Assembly: GCA_018398805.1 (NCBI GenBank) | Contig: JAGFBZ010000736.1 | Span: 496,001 to 560,000 of the forward strand | Reading direction: 5' to 3' | Source: Hirundichthys speculiger | Lineage: Eukaryota; Chordata; Actinopteri; Beloniformes; Exocoetidae | Length of the DNA stretch: 64,000 nt | Shown: positions 26,216-37,100 of the stretch, piece after piece | How positions within the stretch are numbered: position 1 is the first letter of the stretch | Layout: each line of letters opens with the position of its first letter | Notes under the pieces: model-generated | What the model was told of the DNA's origin: nothing | Seen by the model: the letters and a program-made list of their open reading frames with translations, nothing else | Database searches by the model: none | Translations under genes and position numbers: made by a program

Positions 26216-27234
26216 TTGTTCTGAAGCTGATCTCAGAGCAGTTCTGAGTTAAATGGTCAGAAATGATGTTGACGTTGTGATGATTTATAGATGAACAGCA
26301 GTAAACAGTTTTAAACCAGTAAACAACAGTAAACCAGTATAAACCAGTAAACACAGTCACTTCCTGTTGATGGTATTTAAGAAGATAACTGGTTTAATGT
26401 TGCTTCTGTCTGCTTCCAGTTTAGACCAGATTAACCAGATTAGCCAGTATGAACAGATTATTTTCAGCTCTAAATGTCAGAAACTAATCAGACGGACGTT
26501 TTTGTGTTTTTCTCTTTATTTTTGGTGAAACTGAGACGAGACGTTTGTGATTGTTGAGTCTGTTTCACGTCAGTTTTACTGGTTTTATATGAAATGAATC
26601 TGATCTGGTTATAATTCAGTTGATTAGAGCTGAATTATTCCTCTGCTTTTAACTCCTTTATTTATGTCAAATCCCTCAAACTGACTTGTAGCTGCAGATG
26701 AAGTGAACAGAAATGATTTCTGCTGCTTCATTAATGAGAATAATTACCAACAAATGTGGTGTTAATTAACCCAGAGATGGAGTTTCATCTGGAAACATCT
26801 AAACAGAGACAGAACATTTAAACCCAGAAACGTTCACATTTCGGGGGGTTTTCTGCTCTCAGAACCAGAACCAGAACCAGAGTTTAGACCCATTAAATAC
26901 GAAGACAAATACGTCTGTCAGGGACCGAACCACCGGGATTCAAGGATGACAGGTTTCAGTCGTCCTCTAATAAAAATCTTGATAAAAGATTCTTCAGATG
27001 GTTGAGAAAAAGTCATCACTTCCTGTCGAGCTCGAGATTCAGAACCAAAATCTCTGTATCGAAGGCAGAAGAGCAGCTGGAGCGAGAAGATGAGCTGGTT
27101 CAGGTGTCCTGGTCCTGGTCCTGGTCCTAGTGTTCAGGCCCAAGTCCTGGTGTCCAGGTCCTGGTGTCCTGGTCCTGTAAAGGAGCGTTCATACCACCGT
27201 TAACAACCATAAAAGTGGTGAAAACATGAAACGA
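26216..27234. other. Intron 2 segment without recognised feature
   Basis: Short TCCTGG and CCAGAA repeats only. No gene. Confidence 0.6.
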
Positions 27235-27335
27235 GCTGCTGAACTCATTAGCTGCTGAACTCGTTAGCTGCTGAACTCGTTAGCTGCTGAACTCGTTAGC
27301 TGCTGAACTCGTTAGCTGCTGAACTCGTTAGCTGC
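27235..27335. repeat. 16-bp tandem repeat (GCTGCTGAACTCGTTA)
   Basis: Six near-identical units. Confidence 0.92.
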
Positions 27336-27519
27336 TCTACATAGTTGTGAGATCCATCAGAGTTCATGTGACAGGATCCACCGATGTGTTTGAATCAAAT
27401 CATCTGATCTATGGCCCTTTGTCTGCTGGAACTGTGGAAACACGGCCCCGTGATGTCACCGGGGGGGGCGGGGCTTCGCTGAAGTTTGAGGCCACTTTGA
27501 TGAGAGCAGATCATCTCTG

Positions 27520-28218
27520 GGTCCAGATACGGTCCTGGTCCGCCCTGAGTCCAGATTCAGTCCTGGTCCGCCCTGGGTCTGGATACGGTCCTGGTCCGCC
27601 CTGGGTCCAGATACGGTCCTGGTCCGCCCTGGGTCCAGATACGGTCCTGGTCCGCCCTGGGTCCAGATACGGTCCTGGTCCGCCCTGGGTCCAGATACGG
27701 TCCTGGTCCGCCCTGGGTCCAGATACGGTCCTGGTCCGCCCTGGGTCCAGATTCAGTCCTGGTCCGCCCTGGGTCCAGATACGGTCCTGGTCCGCCCTGG
27801 TCCAGATACGGTCCTGGTCCGCCCTGGGTCCAGATACGGTCCTGGTCCGCCCTGGGTCCAGATACGGTCCTGGTCCGCCCTGGGTCTGGATACGGTCCTG
27901 GTCCGCCCCTGGGTCCAGATTCAGGTCCTGGTCCGCCCTGGGTCTGGATACGGTCCTGGTCCCCCTGGTCTGATACGGTCCTGGTCCGCCCTGGGTCCAG
28001 ATTCAGTCCTGGTCCGCCCTGGGTCTGGATACGGTCCTGGTCCGCCCTGGGTCCAGATACGGTCCTGGTCCGCCCTGGGTCCAGATTCAGTCCTGGTCCG
28101 CCCTGGGTCTGGATACGGTCCTGGTCCGCCCTGGGTCTGGATACGGTCCTGGTCCGCCCTGGGTCCAGATACGGTCCTGGTCCGCCCTGGGTCCAGATTC
28201 AGTCCTGGTCCGCCCTGA
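27520..28218. repeat. 28-bp minisatellite
   Basis: About 25 units of GGGTCCAGATACGGTCCTGG + TCCGCCCT, with GGGTCTGGATACGG and GGGTCCAGATTCAG variants. Open frames on both strands (up to 208 codons) are repeat translations. Confidence 0.95.
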
Positions 28219-28465
28219 GCTCCACCAGGGGCCACCGGTGACGTGTCCAGTAAATAAAACTGTCCTTCCAGGTGTTTGATCTCCATTTCTGTTCTGATTT
28301 AATGGATCGACTGGTGGATCTTCAAGAAAATAAAGATGGATGTGATTTAAAGAAAGTAAAATGAATTAAAGGTGGTCCAGTTCAGTCCAGGTTCAGGGAG
28401 ACCAGAGGACAGAAACTGAAGCCGGTTTAGTCTGGAGGAGCTCTGATTGAGTGTCTGGGTCTAGA

Positions 28466-28895
28466 ATAGAATAGAATAGAAAAACTTTATTGTCTGCCCC
28501 AAATGGTGGCAGAAATTTTTCTTTGACAACAATAAAAATACACACATATCATACACACTTACTTCAGTCTGTTCAGGGTGGTTATTGCAGTGGGAATAAA
28601 GGATTTCTTGTAGATATTTTTATCGGGCCAGTGGGACTTTGTAACGTCTCCCTGATGGAAGTAACTGGAAGGAGTGATGGAGGGGATGAGAGGGGTCCTC
28701 TGTGATCAAGGTAGCCTTCCTGATTACAGAGCGATGATACAGTTCAGACACATGGGTTTGTGATGAACCAATGATCTTGCTGGCCTGATTAACAATACGG
28801 GAGAGTTTTGTTTTGTGTTTAGAAGAGAGGAAGTTATACCAGGATGAAATGTTGAATGTGAACGATGGATTCTATGAGTGAGGTGTAAACCAGGG
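28466..28895 (-). pseudogene. LINE 3' end: reverse-transcriptase C-terminus and tail
   Basis: On the minus strand, two frames joined by a shift read FHPGITSSLLNTKQN..., then ASKIIGSSQTH...ELYHRSVIRKA, DPSHPLHHSFQLLPSGRRYK and KKSFIPTAIT. DPSHPLH..F.LLPSGRRYR.P and KNSFIP.AI are the C-terminal signature of fish L2/Rex-type LINE ORF2. It is followed by an AATAAAGTTTTTCTATTCTA tail. The tail pentamer repeat marks the 3' end on the + strand at 28463-28480. The 5' end is truncated. Confidence 0.8.
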
Positions 28896-29089
28896 TTAAA
28901 ATATTTCTGCTGACTGGGGGGGGTCTCTGGGTCTGGGGGGGTCTCTGGGTCTGGGGGGAGTCTCTGGGTCTGGGGGGGTCTCAGATGTGCGGGGGGAGCG
29001 GGACTGTGCGTCTTTATCTCAGCTGCATCATCTGCAGCGCGTCGTCGGGTTTCAACGTGTCTGTGGCCGGTTGGAGCCTGAACCGCCAC

Positions 29090-29530
29090 TCAGGCGGCCC
29101 TCTGCTGTTCACACACGTCCGTGGGAGGGGCCACGGAGGGGGAGGGGGAGGTGGAGTGGCCGCGCGCACGGCAGACGGGCCCCTCTCCACGCTGCCTCCT
29201 CATTGGCTGCCGCTGGCCCCACCCCGTTCGCCAGCGAGTCACAGCGGAACGGAGGCTGACGTCACCCATCCATTCACACACGCACACGTGCACGATCTCT
29301 CTCTCTCTCACACACATACTTGGAGCCGTTTAGACAAAGCAGCCCCCCCCCCCCCCCCCCCCCCCCCCCCCGCTCCTCCTCGATGCTGTTTCTCCTCATG
29401 TCGTCTTTCAGCGCAGATATTTTCCTCCCACGTCGGCGTGCTCGTGTTTTCGTCGTGCTCGTGTTTTCGTCGTGCTCGTGTTTTCGGTCCCGGAGCCGTC
29501 TGGACTCTGGACCGGGTCAGAAACTTGTTT
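29090..29530 (+). promoter_or_regulatory. CpG-rich block 2, promoter-like (CRE, CCAAT, GC boxes)
   Basis: Contains GGGAGGGGC and GGAGGGGGAGG boxes, a reverse CCAAT box (CATTGGCTG, about 29201) and a perfect CRE TGACGTCA at 29257-29264. A 29-base C run follows at 29343-29371. Then comes a CpG-rich stretch with three direct copies of a CGTGCTCGTGTTTTCGT motif (29437-29487). The layout resembles a vertebrate promoter, but no exon could be assigned. Confidence 0.4.
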
Positions 29531-31139
29531 CCGTCCAGCAGAAACCTGGAAGGGTTAGAGTTAGTGGTTGTTGGGGTTTTATTCTTTTTTTTTTTTTTTA
29601 TACTTCACGTTTTATCTTCGGCATCAAACTTTGTTTGTTTTGAGCTGAAAAACGTTATTTCCTGCAAATTTATTCAGATTTCAGCATGAGCCCGTTGAAG
29701 GAAGTTGCCATGTTGGAGACAGAAAACCCCCCTTTTTTCCTTCAGCTTCAACTGTTTCAAACATTTACTGTCAAATATTCAAAACTGGATGAAAAGTTTG
29801 GTTTCATTCTGTAAATATCCGGAATTAAACCTCCTTCAGTTTTATTCTCACTTTGAAATTCTACCTGATAAAACCTTGAGTTCACATTTACACAAATAAA
29901 GAAACTTGATGTTTGCTAAAATGTTTTGTCCTCTATTAAATATCCTCCAACCCCCCCAGAGAGAGTCTGAACTGACTTCTTACCCTGGGATCGTTAGATG
30001 ATGGTTTTGATTTCCAGTGATGGCTGATTCTTCATTTTTGTTATGAATAATTATTTAAAACATGTTTCTGGAGCAGCAGGATGGAAACAAATGTGTTTTT
30101 AAATTTCTTTCATATTTGTAGCTTAGAAAAGCAGGTTTAATAAAAGTGAAACTAAAGTCAGATTATCTTGTTAAATTTCCTCTGAGCAGTGGTTTAAAGT
30201 TTAAAGCGGTTGCAGATTTCTAGACGTTTTATTTATTTCTGTTAAATGTTAAATGATTTTCCTGATTTGATAAAACAGCTGAAGATGACAAAAAGTGTTT
30301 TAGTTTCCTGCTTGTTTTAAAAATCAAAATAAGTCTTCTTACTGAAGTTTGTCTGTTCATTAATGTTTTACGTTTATAAATCAGGTTTTCTCGTTTTTCA
30401 TGAAGATTTGAAGAGAATAAAACTGATTAATGTTCAATTAAAAAGTGTTTATTTGAGCAGATTTTCAGGTTTGTAAATGAACTTTTAGCTGAACAAAATT
30501 AAACCAACAAAAGTACTTTTACGTCTGTGGAATATTTGATATTTTTCCTGCTTCTGAGGGAGAAAATGTTTCTCAGCTGTTTGTGAAAATAACTTGGAAA
30601 TAATTAGTGAGTTTTTTTAAAAGGAGAATTGATGAGTTTCAAACGACTGAAGGCCACAGGCCTCTGAGATAAATCAGTTTAAAGATATGATTCATTAAAC
30701 ACAATGAAATCCTCTGGACCAGGACCAGGACCAGGACTTGTTTTTAGCTACAACGGTTGAACCTAAATATGATGATTGTAAAGTTTATGAAGTCAGAATT
30801 TCTGAGCTGACGTCATCCTCTTTATTTTCAGACTGATAGATCACACGTGGTTCCGGTTCTCTCCAGAACCAGGTGTCTCTTTTAGAGGACATCTGGTTCC
30901 ATCTGAGTTCTGTTTGTTTTCTGTCCACCTTTCTGCTACTTTTCTTTAATTTGAAAGTCAACTTTTCTGTGTATTTGTTTAAATTCAGCGCTTAAAAGCA
31001 ACATTTAGGTTCACGTGATGTTTGAGTTTAAAAGTCTGTTGTTCTAACAGATTTAAATGAGTATAAAACCTTTATAAACTAACAGAGTTGAAGGTTTTAC
31101 TGCACAGGCTCATCTGAGCCGGTTCGTCTCTTTATTTTA
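29531..31139. other. Intron 2 segment without recognised feature
   Basis: AT-rich. No gene or element recognised. Confidence 0.6.
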
Positions 31140-31700
31140 AACCCGGGATGAAGCCGTCAGTGCTCCGCGCGCGCGTGTTCAGGCTCGGAGGCGCGTCCTC
31201 ATGCGGAGCCGCTTCCTCCGGAGGGTCGCGGACTTTCTTCCAGCAGTTTCCACTCATGAGAGGAACCACGTGAAGAGCCGCAGTGCGCACGAGCTCATCG
31301 GCTCAGAGAAACAGCCGCGGCTCATCTGCGCTCGATCACGCGCTCTCGCGCTCATTGAACCGCTGTTGTTGATGCTTTGATGCGGCCGCGTGAACCCCGT
31401 CGTCACCGTGGACGCGGCCGCGGCCACCGGTCCGGTCTCCGGGCGCCGCGGCTCCACCTTCCCCGTGGGGTCGGTCCCACGCAGCGCACGTGCGGATGGG
31501 AGCGTAGAGCGGCTCTGCTGCCGCGCGCCCCGGTTCCTCCCGCTCTTTATGAATGGAGAGGCGCGCCCCGCAGAGCGGGAGCTGGACCGATCCGGAGCCA
31601 GTCTTACTGAACCAGGTTCTGATGCTTTAGACTCCCCAGGACCGTTTCTCCTGGTCCATTTGGTCCACGTGCACTGATCAGTGCGCGTGATCAGGGGCCC
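31140..31700. promoter_or_regulatory. CpG-rich block 3 in intron 2 (strongest CpG island candidate)
   Basis: The densest CpG stretch of the window: ten CpGs in 31141-31200 alone, then CGCGGCTCATCTGCGCTCGA, GCGGCCGC and CGGCCGCGGCC. Open frames on both strands (up to 162 codons antisense) show no domain and are explained by GC content. Candidate alternative promoter of igf2bp1 or of an unannotated transcript. Confidence 0.4.
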
Positions 31701-32869
31701 CTGCGTGTCCGCGGGTCCGTCTGCTTCTGCTGGACCCAACAACGGCTCTGATGCGTGTGCAGTTGCGTGTTCAGGGGTTGCCAGGTCTTGCAGATGGTTT
31801 CCAGCCCGAACAAACAGAAAAACTTTAACACCTGAATGTTATTAAGTTTGTTCTTCATAACATATGACTTATTTTTGGAAGTTTCACAGCAGTGTTTTTA
31901 TTTTGTACTGGACTCATTTGTGTTGTTTATAGTTGTGTCTTATAGCTTGTTCTTTCTTTAATCTTGAAATTGTTTTATATTTTAGTTTTAGGATATATTT
32001 ACTTTTATATGATTTTGTTTTTTCTGAACTTGTACTTTTATAAGAAAATATATCTGAATACATTTTAGGTATTTTAGAATAATTTTATATTTAATTAGTA
32101 ATATTTTATTTGGTATAAAGTATATAGTGAAGCACAGTGGCTGCAAGATGTGACGATGTTCTTACACTTGGAAAAAATAAAATTCACTATTCGAGGCTCT
32201 GACAAGTTTCTTTTGGTGTGGGGACCTTTAATCACATATTTCGATGGACTTGATACATTACCAAAGTAGCATGCCTTAATCAATGAATGTACTTGGTTGT
32301 TATGGTACAGCTACACTTCTATATACAGGAGTAGCCAACTCCACGCAACCTAGGCTATAGCCAGACATGGCTTCAGATTTGATCTTAGTTCTAGTTCTCT
32401 GCACAAGTCTATACATGTGATTTAACATTGAGATTTCTATTGTTTTTTTTTTTTTAAATTTGTAATTACTTTACAACTCAGGTCCAGTCAGGGTGTGTTG
32501 AGGGTGGGGGGAAGTGTTATTGTTTGTGTGTTTAAAAAAACAAAACCAAAAACAATGTACCTATTCCCATGTATTTTTAATTAAACAAAAAAGTTTATAG
32601 TGAAGCTTAGTTATTTTTTGTACATTTAAAATAATAATTTTTTAGCATATTATTCTATTTTTTCTGTCAGTTGATCTGCAAACACGCAGTCATGAGTGCA
32701 GGAGGACCCCCACCCCCACCCCCCTCACCAGCCCTGGGGCCCCTGAATCCACCAGACTGGTCCCAGACCAGTCCCGAGCCTCTTCCCCAGTTAAAACGGA
32801 CCAAACTCGCCCATGCGTACGTGAATCCGTCCAACCTGGCAACACGGACCCCGCCCCCTTCTGTTCTGG
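31701..32869. other. Intron 2 segment without recognised feature
   Basis: AT-rich to about 32690, then C-rich. No gene. Confidence 0.6.
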
Positions 32870-33530
32870 TGAGTTCTCTGCTGTCACGTGACCGCTCGCT
32901 TATTGTAGTAAATGGGCGTTGCCTGTTTAAGATGGCCGCTCACTGGCGCTCACATGGACGTGGAGTGGAGCGTGTGCGCGTGCACGACGGGGGGGTGGGG
33001 TGGCGTCACGTAGAGCCGTCGGATCTGGTCTGATCCTGTTCCGGCTCAGGTCTGGAGCGGCTGCTGGACCTGGACCTTCTCCACGGCCAGCAGACTGTCG
33101 GCCCGCGGTCCGCGTGCGGCTGCACGAGCACGAAATGGCGAGTGCAGGGGAGGCGGCGGGGGCGGGGGCGCAACACCTCCGGAATTAATTAGAAATATGG
33201 ATCTTAAATTAGAAGTTATGGAGAAAGTGGTAAATAAGCCGCTGAAGGTCGCGCGGCGGCGCGCGCTCGCTGTGCGTGTTTCCTTCACAGAGACGCGCGA
33301 CCCGACCTGTCGGCTGTTTCCTGACCCCCCCGCCCCCCAGAACCGGCGGTTCCTGCAGGTTCGGACCGAACGTGGCGGGTTCTGGGTTTTCACGCTCCCT
33401 GGCTGGAGACCTGGATCCTGGAAACCCGCCCGACTCGCTCTCAGCTCCTCAAAATGGAGACCCTCACCTCTCCAAAATGGAGGCTGGCGCACAGGCGCAG
33501 GCGGGGTCAGGCTGGAGAATACAGCCTGAA
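32870..33530 (+). promoter_or_regulatory. CpG-rich block 4 with YY1- and Sp1-type motifs
   Basis: AAGATGGCCGCTC near 32930 is a full YY1 consensus of the kind found at TATA-less start sites. GGCGTCACGT follows at about 33002, GGGGGCGGGGGCG (GC box) at about 33158, and AAAATGG repeats at about 33452 and 33474. A possible donor CAG|GTCTGG occurs at 33049/33050. Promoter-like but without proven exon. Confidence 0.4.
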
Positions 33531-33693
33531 CTTTGACCCTGCCTACCACTGCACCCCCACAGCCATCCCAGCCCCCCAACCCCCCAACCCTCAGGACTCT
33601 AATGAATTCCAGAACTGAGGCCTCTGTGTCTTAGAAATGTGTCCGAACAGAGAAACTGCCAACGTTTCTCCTCCGACAGACTCCACTACACTA

Positions 33694-33740
33694 GAATATT
33701 CTATTCTATTCTATTCTATTCTATTCTATTCTATTCTATT
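33694..33740. repeat. Pentanucleotide microsatellite (TTCTA)n
   Basis: Nine clean units, then degraded TTCTRTT-type sequence to about 33915. Confidence 0.92.
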
Positions 33741-35833
33741 TTGATCTGTTATGTTTGATTATGTTCTATTCTATCCTGTTCAGTTATTCTGTTCTATGTT
33801 ATTTTGTTCAGTTCCATTCTATTCTGTTCTAATCAGTTCTATTCTATTCTATTCTATGTTTTTTTATTCTGTTCCATTCTGTTCTATGTTCTGCTCTGTT
33901 CTGTTCTGTTCTATCCTGCTCTGTTCTGGCCCGTCAGGGTTCTGTCTCAGATGGGTCTGTGCTTCACGGGCCAACATCAGTTCTAACGTATTTCAGGGAT
34001 AAAATGGATCAGTAGAAATATAATGTATTTATTCATTTATACTTCCTCATATAATAACTTAAAAGGCTGCAGCAGAAATCAAAGCTCGTATTTGCTGGAG
34101 CTGCTGATCCGTTCTTCTTCTTCTTCTGCATCTTCAGAGGTGAATCTCCTGTCGTCCTGCTCGTCACAGCTGGAACGATGTTTGTGTGCAGATGTTTCCA
34201 CCAGAGGAGCTCTGAACTGGTTCCAGCAGACTCCTCCCCCCCAGAAACCAAATCAAACTCTTCAGGACGCTGCATTTGACGCCTGTACGATCAGGCAGGA
34301 TCAGCCGGTATTGATCCTGTGTTCTGGTATTAGCTGAATATAAAACGCTGTATTCGCCGTATCATCGATGGAGGATCAATAAACGATCGGTCCGTGGTGC
34401 TGTGGCCACGGAGCTGCTGGGGTTTGATGTTTCAGCCCAGGCTGCTGTGACCGATGACCTTTGAACCACAGTTTAGGGGCGTGGTCACACAGTCACATGG
34501 CTCAGCGCACCTCTGTGGGCGTGACACAAACGCCTCTGTTTCTCCAGTGAAACCAGTCTGTGGTGGATGTTCTCATGTAGCACTGGTTTGGGTCGATATC
34601 AGTCTGATCACCTGTGAGAATAGAAACGTTCTCACATGTCGTATATGGAGAAAAAAATGAGCTTTTTATATTTAAAGCTTCTGAACATCCAGAGACGAGC
34701 GGAGATCTGAAGCGGACTGATACGACCGCGCAGCTCCCAGGATTCCCTGCAGATGTGGTGGAGGTCGGCGGCCATGTTTGTCCCTCTCAGATTGACCCTA
34801 AAGCAGGGACGTGGACGCGCTCTACGCTGCAGCAGTTCTACTGACCGACTGCTCGCTCGGGTTGGAGTCTCCTCCGACCCCCCCCCCCCCACCCCCCCCA
34901 CCCCTCACATTCCTCCCCCCTCCATCCTCCTGTCTGTGGTTTCTATTTAAAGACCCGGTGCAGCTCCTGTTACTTCCACTGGTGCTGCCACGGCGGCAAA
35001 CTGCAGGAGAGGCTCTGGACTCGGTGGAGGGGGGGAAATAAAGGGAAGGGGTGACGAGAGGAGAGGAGCACACGGGGAGATGAAACAAAGTTTGCACAGT
35101 CTCCATGGAGAAAAGGCTCTGAGACATTTGTCCGGGTCCAGGCTGGATTCCCCGCCAGCGTTCGTCCGGTCACCTGCTGAAACGGCAGCAGTTTGTGGCG
35201 TCGCTGTGGTCGTAAACCCGAAGCATCACTGGGGGAAGACTGGAGGTTCACGTGCTGAGAGGTGGTGTTTGCTGTTAATAAAATATTCATCTGTGATTTC
35301 ATGCCGGCTACATGGCTCTTATGAAATATTAAACCCCTGCACTTCTGTGCTCCTGAGACAAGATGAAGCTCTGGTTGTGTACCAGGAGACGTCTGAGAGC
35401 GACTGGCCGCAGACGTCACTTCACTGTCCAGGTATGGGTGGAGCAACGTCTTCCCAACCACATCTTCTGATGTGACGTTAGAAAACATCAGCGCCGTGGA
35501 AACTGTCTGACCCGTCACAACAAATTGGGCCATAACGTGGTCAGAAGCTCTGTCGTCAGGTTCCTACTCACGAGGAACAGACAAACCCAGATCATAACGA
35601 AGCTCAGAGTTCAGGAGGGGGTTCAGATTTCTCTCTACGCTCTCATACTTCTCATACTTAAGACACATCAGTCCGTGTAGTAATACCACCGCTGACCACA
35701 TGGGGGCGCACAGACGCAGAAGAGCGGCTGGTGGTGACTGCTGAGGCTGACACGTAAACGTTCTTGTGACGTGCTGCCACCTTGTGGTCTGAGTGGCCAA
35801 AACCGCGTAAAACGAGCCGTTTCTCCACGTCTG
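33741..35833. other. Intron 2 segment without recognised feature
   Basis: A C-rich stretch lies at 34878-34915 and GGCGGCCATGTTTG (reverse YY1-type site) at about 34769. Open frames up to 187 codons antisense (34970-35533) have no recognisable domain. Confidence 0.5.
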
Positions 35834-36324
35834 TAAAGCCTGATTTATACTCCGTCAGGTCGTCTGCGTCACCTACGGCGACAACGCAGAGATGCCCCCC
35901 CACCCTACGCAGACACTCTGGTGCACTTCCCCAAAATTGTAGGTCGATGCAGACAGTGTCGCAGAGAGGAGAGAAAGGAGGCCTCTGATTGGTCAATTCT
36001 ACATCCGCGTACAAAAGAGCGCGTCATTGAAGAAATGAGGAAGTACCCACATCTGTACGATTCTGGTTCTCCACACTACAAAGACAGCACATATTCTAGT
36101 AATTCATGGAGGGAGATAGCGATGAATGTGGGTCTGGATACGGCCGAGACGGTGAGGAAGTGGAAAACGCAAGAGATAAGTTTAGTAAGTTTAGCTAGTT
36201 TGTGATTGTCGCTCTTGCGTTGTGGCGTAGCGGAGACCACGCTAGTATAAATCAAAAGTGACTGCGGCATCTCTGCAACAAGCTGACAGCGACACATTGC
36301 CGCGAGAGTATACACGGCCCTTTA
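35834..36324 (+). mobile_element. PIF/Harbinger-like element, deleted
   Basis: The left end TAAAGCCTGATTTATACTCC and the right end (inverse TAAAGGGCCGTGTATACTCT) are imperfect inverted repeats. Subterminal GCAGAGATGCC also recurs inverted at both ends. Inside is a MADF-domain fragment (next entry). PIF/Harbinger elements of fish encode such a Myb/MADF partner protein. No nuclease gene remains. The 3-bp target duplication could not be confirmed. Confidence 0.65.
36001..36207 (+). pseudogene. MADF-domain remnant of a Harbinger Myb-like protein
   Basis: The frame reads ERVIEEMRKYPHLYDSGSPH, YKDSTYSSNSWREIAMNVGL, DTAETVRKWKT. This matches the MADF fold (I..V..YP.LY, YKD...N.W.EI...VG...E...KWK). 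It stops soon after at 36205-36207 without the second half of the domain and without the C-terminal BESS or Myb parts. It is open from an upstream in-frame position near 35921; the natural start is unclear. Confidence 0.75.
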
Positions 36325-36823
36325 GAGTGGAACGTCTTGAGTGTCAGCTAAAGTTCTGATCCAACTCAAAGCCCACATCTAGACGAGTACAGTCCACGTC
36401 CCTGATGTGTCCTAGCTCCGCCCATCCCATCGAGGACCAACCAGAATGCAGGTTTTCAAGCAGAAATAAGAGCAGAAGTGAAATGAAACAAGTAGTTTTG
36501 AGATGTTTTCATCCAAGAATGCAGCTCTTCTGATGTTAACCTTGAAAGGGCTCAAAAAGGCCTCCAACTTGACGACCAAACCACAAAGTTTCTTTTCTGT
36601 TCATCCCCTTTTAAGGTTAAAACACAGCTGAGATACAAAAACATAAAACCCATTTTAGATCAAAAAGGTTAAGAACCATTTTGTCAGAGGAGCCGTGCTA
36701 ATACACTACTGAACAGAAAATAGACTTACTGAACTTAATACGATTCATGTTAAAACATTCATGATTGTTTTGAATTTTAAATGTATATCAAATGTTTTTA
36801 TACTGACTCTCGTGTGAGTCCAG
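36325..36823. other. Intron 2 segment without recognised feature
   Basis: No recognisable gene or element. Confidence 0.6.
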
Positions 36824-37100
36824 GGATTCGGACCGTGCTTATCTCGATGTGGACTTGGACCGCAGCAGAACTTTGGCAGCGACTGATGATGTTTCAGAAA
36901 AGAGTCTGAACACAAGCTGTGAATTTCCTTGTGATGCGCTGCCACCGTGTGGCCAGAAGCGGTATTACAGGAGGGGCTTTAAATTCAAGTCTGGAGCAGG
37001 TTTCAAACGACTTCAGCTGAACAAAGAGCTGCTGTTTAAACAACAACAGTCACTAAAGTCATCAATACAGAGAATACAGCACATTCTCGACACTGAATGA
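36824..37100 (+). other. Unidentified open segment, possible terminal exon or retrocopy end
   Basis: A 92-codon frame follows an AG at 36822-36823 (after GTGTGAGTCC). It reads DSDRAYLDVDLDRSRTLAAT... CGQKRYYRRGFKFKSGAGFK, RLQLNKELLFKQQQSLKSSI, QRIQHILDTE and ends at TGA 37098-37100. AATAAA lies at once after the stop (37101-37106) and again at 37123-37128. The C-terminal 30 residues look like an amphipathic helix with a basic patch before it (KRYYRRGFKFK). No ATG opens it. I do not recognise the family. It could be the last exon of a nested gene, a retrocopy end or a transposon protein. Confidence 0.4.

Noticed and set aside
27347..28286. 208-codon (+) and 121-codon (-) frames
   Set aside because: Translations of the 28-bp minisatellite on both strands.
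31254..31742. 162-codon antisense frame in the CpG-rich block
   Set aside because: Arg/Ser/Gly-rich, no domain; GC-rich DNA is short of stop codons. A plus-strand frame overlaps it as well.
33046..33579. 177-codon antisense frame and 110-codon sense frame
   Set aside because: Same reason: CpG-rich composition, no recognised domain, competing frames on both strands.
34970..35533. 187-codon antisense frame
   Set aside because: No domain or splice model; composition and length compatible with chance in this GC range.
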